The notes beneath the pieces are model-generated. The model ran no database searches and had not been told where the DNA came from. It worked only from the letters and a program-made list of their open reading frames with translations. From assembly GCA_029204225.1 (NCBI GenBank), contig CM055098.1:5263246-5327245 (forward strand): a DNA stretch of 64,000 nucleotides, given 5' to 3'. Both the position numbers and the translations under genes were made by a program. Source of the DNA: Diphasiastrum complanatum. Lineage: Eukaryota; Streptophyta; Lycopodiopsida; Lycopodiales; Lycopodiaceae. Shown one piece after another: positions 61,201 through 64,000 of the stretch. Position 1 is the first letter of the stretch. Every line of letters begins with the position of its first letter.

Positions 61201-63926
61201 GCCCACCTACATGCATAAGCAATAAAAGAATAAATTTACTATAAATAGTAATGGCTCCTATAATAGCACGTAGGCATGGCCAAATTCACACTAAGGGGTA
61301 CCAAATAAACATTAATTCCTAACAGCCCCTTCTAGGAGATTGTCCTTGTCAAGTGAGGACTTTTTATCTTCTATAGCTAGTTTTCAAGTTTTTGCGACCA
61401 GATGAGTCTTCAAAAGGTTTCAATTAATGTCTTTAGAAAATTTTCATTAGCAAATAGATCATATTCAAATTGCGCTTCTCATCTCTATTAAAAAAAACAT
61501 CAATTACCATAAGAAAAAATTGACTAGCTTGCTCATCCTAATGGACACCCAAGAAATTATGTCTAGCCGTGTTTTTTGTTATGGTTATGAATAGAAGTGA
61601 CATGTTGGGCTAGGTGAACACCCTTTTCAGCCTGACTTTGTCAAATAAGTAGCAATCGCTTTCTCAAACTCAACAATGAACGTATCTGGATAATAATGAT
61701 GTTTTCTGAAGGTGGAACCTGCAAAGATTGCAGTTCTTGTCGAAGCATATGTTTCTCAAAACCGCCATCGTGATGTGCTGCTGGCACAGGTTGTGGTGTA
61801 CCTTGCTTCATTTCACGAGCAACCTGTAGTTCTGCCCTAAGTTCCTCATTTTCCTGCTTTAACTGCACAACATATTCCAAACACCACCAAAAGACAACAA
61901 AAAATAGATTAAGCATGTTACACTAACTCTCAAAATTCAGACCTCTAAAATATTGACACTAATGGCTTATTATACAATATCATGGTACAAGTAATCTTAA
62001 ACGTGCAATCTACAAATAAGATGCCATATTCTTAAGAAATAGTCTCCAGATAGAGTACACCAAGGCTAAATACATTGTCCATTCGCACAGCTGAATGCCC
62101 TCAGAATGTGACATCAAACTAGTTCTGGAAACTTGCAAAATGAAAATGCAGGCACTCTACGAATAATGTTGATGTAAAGTCTAGGATAGAACCTAGACAT
62201 AACCCAAAAATGAGGCATGCAAAACTTTGACTCTAAAGAATCCACCCACAAAGGTACTAGACATCAACTCCATAATGCATACTATGGACTATATGCTACA
62301 TCCCTACTCAACTCATCAGCACCCAGAATAGCTGCCAGTCACATGAATGAAGAACACTCCACATTAGGTTTCCTAACACCTCAGGTTACTTAAACAAAAT
62401 GTACAGTTCTAGTAGCTCTAGTGGTTTATACAAACTTGCTACTAAAAGTAGAGTGAAGCTTGTAAATCAGAAAGATCACAAAAACCAAAAAGTACGATTT
62501 TCTGTGCAAATGCTTGCATTCATAATTCTGTTGAGTTTTAAATGGACAAGCACCTTGATACATGTGATGATGATCTTGTACTACAAACTATTCCCTGTTC
62601 CATATAGAATAGGTAACCAACATGGGGGTACAGGAACCATGCATATACATGCAAAAAAATGCGTGACATAACTCTCCGTATCAAGATTCATAGAACAATC
62701 ACGACTCAAGTGTTAGGTCCAACCTTGCCACGGATCAAAATAAGTGTATCGTTTTTAGCATCCACTATAACCCTCAGTAAGGTAAGCTCGTTCTCCAGCC
62801 TTGTTAACTGCCCAAAAACAATTTTGCACATTAAGTCGACTATTCAATATTGCAAACTTTTGTTCCTGTGTGAAAACCCATCTCTTGACTTAATCACTTT
62901 AAACTTGGCAAAATATCAGAAATCCCTTATAATACAAGATATGCTCCTATATCCTAATTAAAGAATCTACAGACAAAGTGTGACAATTATCCAAAAATAC
63001 ACCCACTTGGAGCTAAGTAGATAACCATATCCAGCTTAGTATCATCTAAGAAGAGTTGACCAGCAAAATGAGCAAGTCACTTCATTTTACACATGCACTA
63101 AGTTCACGATTCAAACCAAGGATGCAAAACCTAAGTTCCTCATGAAAGTTCACCACTAACCTGTTCCAGTAGCAATTTTCCCTCCCCAGCTTCAAGGACA
63201 ACCTTTGGTGGTGACTTCCCAGTTTCAAAGCCAGATGGTTTGAAAGTAGGTAGAACATGGCGTTGGAAGGCATGGACACTGTTAGCAAGAGCACTTACTA
63301 GCCCAGCACCCTTGCTCAATGCATCTTCAAGAGATTGAATATGACCAACCATGGAGGCTTCTTGCGCAGCTGTATTTTTCTTTGCTTCCTCCAAAGCAAG
63401 GACAGACTGCTCCCTGTGATTTCTTGCTTGTTCCTTTTCGCCAAGAGCTTGTAGCAGTTGGCTTGATGTGCTTTGCAACATGGTCTTAAGCTGGTCCACT
63501 TCTAACTTAAGCTGCGATGTGCCAGCTTGCACTAATGATGCCACCTCTGCATCAAAGTGCTGGCGGAGCCTCTGGAGTTCTACACGCTGCCACAAGAAGA
63601 GGTTCTGTAAGCAAACAAAGGGTGGGCATGTAACAAGATTATGTTCATGTAGCAAGTCAGTTGCCAATGTGTCCTTTTTTGAAACATTGCTTTTGGAGAA
63701 CAGAAGAATCTAAACATTTTGCACATTAAAAGTTTTAAAGAATATTGTAATGAAATATGATTTCACACACGCATGCATATTCCTAGCTGTAGATTTCAGA
63801 TTAAATCACCTGATTTTTTTCACGATTAACAAGGTCATTTAGCTGACATTTTAACAAGTCGTTTTCATTGCGAAGTGAATGAGACAAAGCGTTTTCCACC
63901 TCAGCTGCTCTTGGATGGTTTTTCTT
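54827..63926 (-). CDS. Coiled-coil protein gene, 3' part (eight exons)
   Basis: Eight minus-strand exons were assembled from GT-AG sites and reading frame: 63926-63810, 63604-63161, 62807-62724, 61862-61719, 56978-56754, 56300-56250, 55476-55264, 55099-54827 (stop). All are multiples of three and all introns are phase 0; together they give about 516 residues. The protein is almost wholly predicted coiled coil (QRLRQHFDAEVASLV, LKQENEELRAELQVA, EIATLQEKLDSVEAS) with a break at a Pro-containing VLPTFKPSGFETGKSPP and a Ser/Arg-rich non-helical C-terminus. I do not recognise the family; a cytoskeletal, Golgin-like or nuclear scaffold role would be guesswork. The 5' part lies beyond 64000. Undetected small exons in the 4.7-kb intron cannot be excluded. 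Confidence 0.85.
55264..55476 (-). CDS. Coiled-coil gene exon, 71 codons
   Basis: Acceptor CCCTTCACAG|TTTTTGG, donor AACAAA|GTGGGA. Encodes FLVRQPRNGRIPPEKMDLMN then a heptad region NQLLVEVNQIKSEKVSLEEE, ending TTRDVEMAASNK. Confidence 0.8.
56250..56300 (-). CDS. Coiled-coil gene micro-sized exon, 17 codons
   Basis: Acceptor TTTCTACAG|GAACAT, donor CAAAAG|GTATTT. Encodes EHEKIKTELETLKLNQK, a single uninterrupted heptad stretch. 51 bp, phase 0 on both sides. Confidence 0.8.
56754..56978 (-). CDS. Coiled-coil gene exon, 75 codons
   Basis: Acceptor GTATCACAG|GAACTT, donor GCGAAAG|GTTTGA. Encodes ELFNAEVKQLKAKLKMYETE ... EASLKEETTARSQLLCELF, ending SLRK. Confidence 0.85.
58195..58248. repeat. 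(CT)n microsatellite
   Basis: Pure CT tract, preceded by AATAAAGCTCTCT, the same polyA-signal-then-CT order seen in the palindromic LTR at 39.75 kb. Confidence 0.95.
59242..59871 (-). mobile_element. LTR, minus strand, in an intron
   Basis: About 630 bp, TGTCAGAAATTG to TTCGCAACA on the minus strand. It is preceded by a purine tract (GGTTCAAGAGGGAG, 59872-59885), has TATA-like GATATATACA near 59600, and is followed at 59217-59228 by a degenerate PBS (GGATATCAGATC). Confidence 0.6.
60888..60899 (-). other. Primer-binding site, one mismatch
   Basis: The minus strand reads GGGTATCAGAGC directly after an LTR ending TTCTGACA. Confidence 0.75.
60900..61324 (-). mobile_element. LTR, minus strand, in an intron
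   Basis: 425 bp, TGTTAGGAATTAATG to AAATTCTGACA, immediately preceded by the purine tract CCTAGAAGGGGC (61325-61336) and followed by a PBS. It differs from the LTR at 59242-59871, so the two are not a pair. Contains a GTGGGCGCACTAC word. Confidence 0.7.
61719..61862 (-). CDS. Coiled-coil gene exon, 48 codons
   Basis: Acceptor TATGTTGTGCAG|TTAAAG, donor TTGCAG|GTTCCA. Encodes LKQENEELRAELQVAREMKQ, a Pro/His linker (GTPQPVPAAHHDGG), and FEKHMLRQELQSLQ. Confidence 0.85.
62724..62807 (-). CDS. Coiled-coil gene exon, 28 codons
   Basis: Acceptor TTTTTGGGCAG|TTAACA, donor GGCAAG|GTTGGA. Encodes LTRLENELTLLRVIVDAKND and TLILIRGK. Too short to be found as a standalone open frame but it fits both splice consensus and phase. 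Confidence 0.75.
63161..63604 (-). CDS. Coiled-coil gene largest exon, 148 codons
   Basis: Acceptor TTTGTTTGCTTACAG|AACCTC, donor GAACAG|GTTAGT. Encodes NLFLWQRVELQRLRQHFDAE, long heptad segments (QLKLEVDQLKTMLQSTSSQL), and then ALANSVHAFQRHVLPTFKPS before KVVLEAGEGKLLLEQ. An alternative acceptor TTGTGGCAG 24 bp further in would drop 8 codons in phase. Confidence 0.85.
63810..63926 (-). CDS. Coiled-coil gene first visible exon, 39 codons
   Basis: Acceptor TTGAAATTCCAG|AAGAAA, donor AATCAG|GTGATT. Encodes KKNHPRAAEVENALSHSLRN and ENDLLKCQLNDLVNREKNQ. Earlier exons lie beyond the window. Confidence 0.8.
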
Positions 63927-64000
63927 CTGGAATTTCAAAACTTAATAAGTTGTCTCACTCACTAGCAAAGCTTCACTCTAGGGAAGTAGTAAGTAGCACT

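Larger units (their letters stand above)
56979..61718 (-). other. 4.7-kb intron with LTR-element debris
   Basis: Contains minus-strand LTRs at 59242-59871 and 60900-61324, a (CT)n tract at 58195-58248, three GCGAACTGATT words near 59260-59310, a CAGC/GATC-rich repetitive stretch (60420-60850), and short frames near 57.4-57.9 kb where GISLHEVESEDHFLLKGPIY weakly recalls retroelement zinc-binding segments. Much longer than the gene's other introns, so transposon insertion explains its size. Confidence 0.7.

Noticed and set aside
59230-61330. A single intronic LTR element with paired LTRs at 59.24 and 60.90 kb
   Set aside because: The two LTRs do not share sequence, so they are from different families.

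Overview
This window is nuclear DNA from a land plant with a large, repeat-rich genome. It is AT-rich and has spliceosomal introns. It carries Ty1/copia, Ty3/gypsy, Helitron and non-LTR relics with plant primer-binding sites (complement of the initiator-Met tRNA 3' end), and a plant-type SOUL gene. I cannot name the species; the density of old, nested, broken retroelements would suit a gymnosperm, a fern or a large-genome angiosperm. No prokaryotic features, CRISPR array, rRNA or convincing tRNA gene were seen.

Layout. 1-1.1 kb: minus-strand copia fragment (gag start, leader, PBS, LTR end). 1.4-10 kb: decayed, mostly minus-strand LTR-element sequence containing two diverged copies of one 1.8-kb unit. 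9.8-13.1 kb: a dispersed repeat, a copia RNase H scrap and anonymous repeat DNA. 13.7-18.4 kb: a degenerate Helitron whose PIF1-type helicase is split and inverted at TA microsatellites. 19.35-19.9 kb: small heat-shock protein pseudogene with a GC-AG intron. 21-27 kb: gypsy integrase, two minus-strand LTRs with PBS, copia pol remnant. 27.3-30.4 kb: non-LTR retrotransposon of the restriction-like-endonuclease type, its zinc-finger ORF on plus and its RT/endonuclease on minus. 30.9-31.7 kb: an intact SOUL heme-binding-protein gene, the best complete gene here. 32.2-37 kb: a repeat and a defective plus-strand copia element. 37.2-41.8 kb: hairpin repeats, a 1.2-kb palindromic LTR-like element with a 5-bp target duplication, and a possible host terminal exon. 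42.3-48.8 kb: minus-strand transposon-type ORF, then a plus-strand copia element with a tandemly repeated LTR. 49-54.8 kb: mostly anonymous. 54.8-63.9 kb: the 3' part of a minus-strand coiled-coil protein gene, eight phase-0 exons, with a 4.7-kb intron full of LTR debris.

Only the SOUL gene and the coiled-coil gene look like functioning host genes. The rest is mobile-element sequence at various stages of decay, interrupted by long (GA/CT)n and (TA)n tracts. Several structural breakpoints fall exactly at those tracts, so real rearrangement and assembly error both have to be considered.
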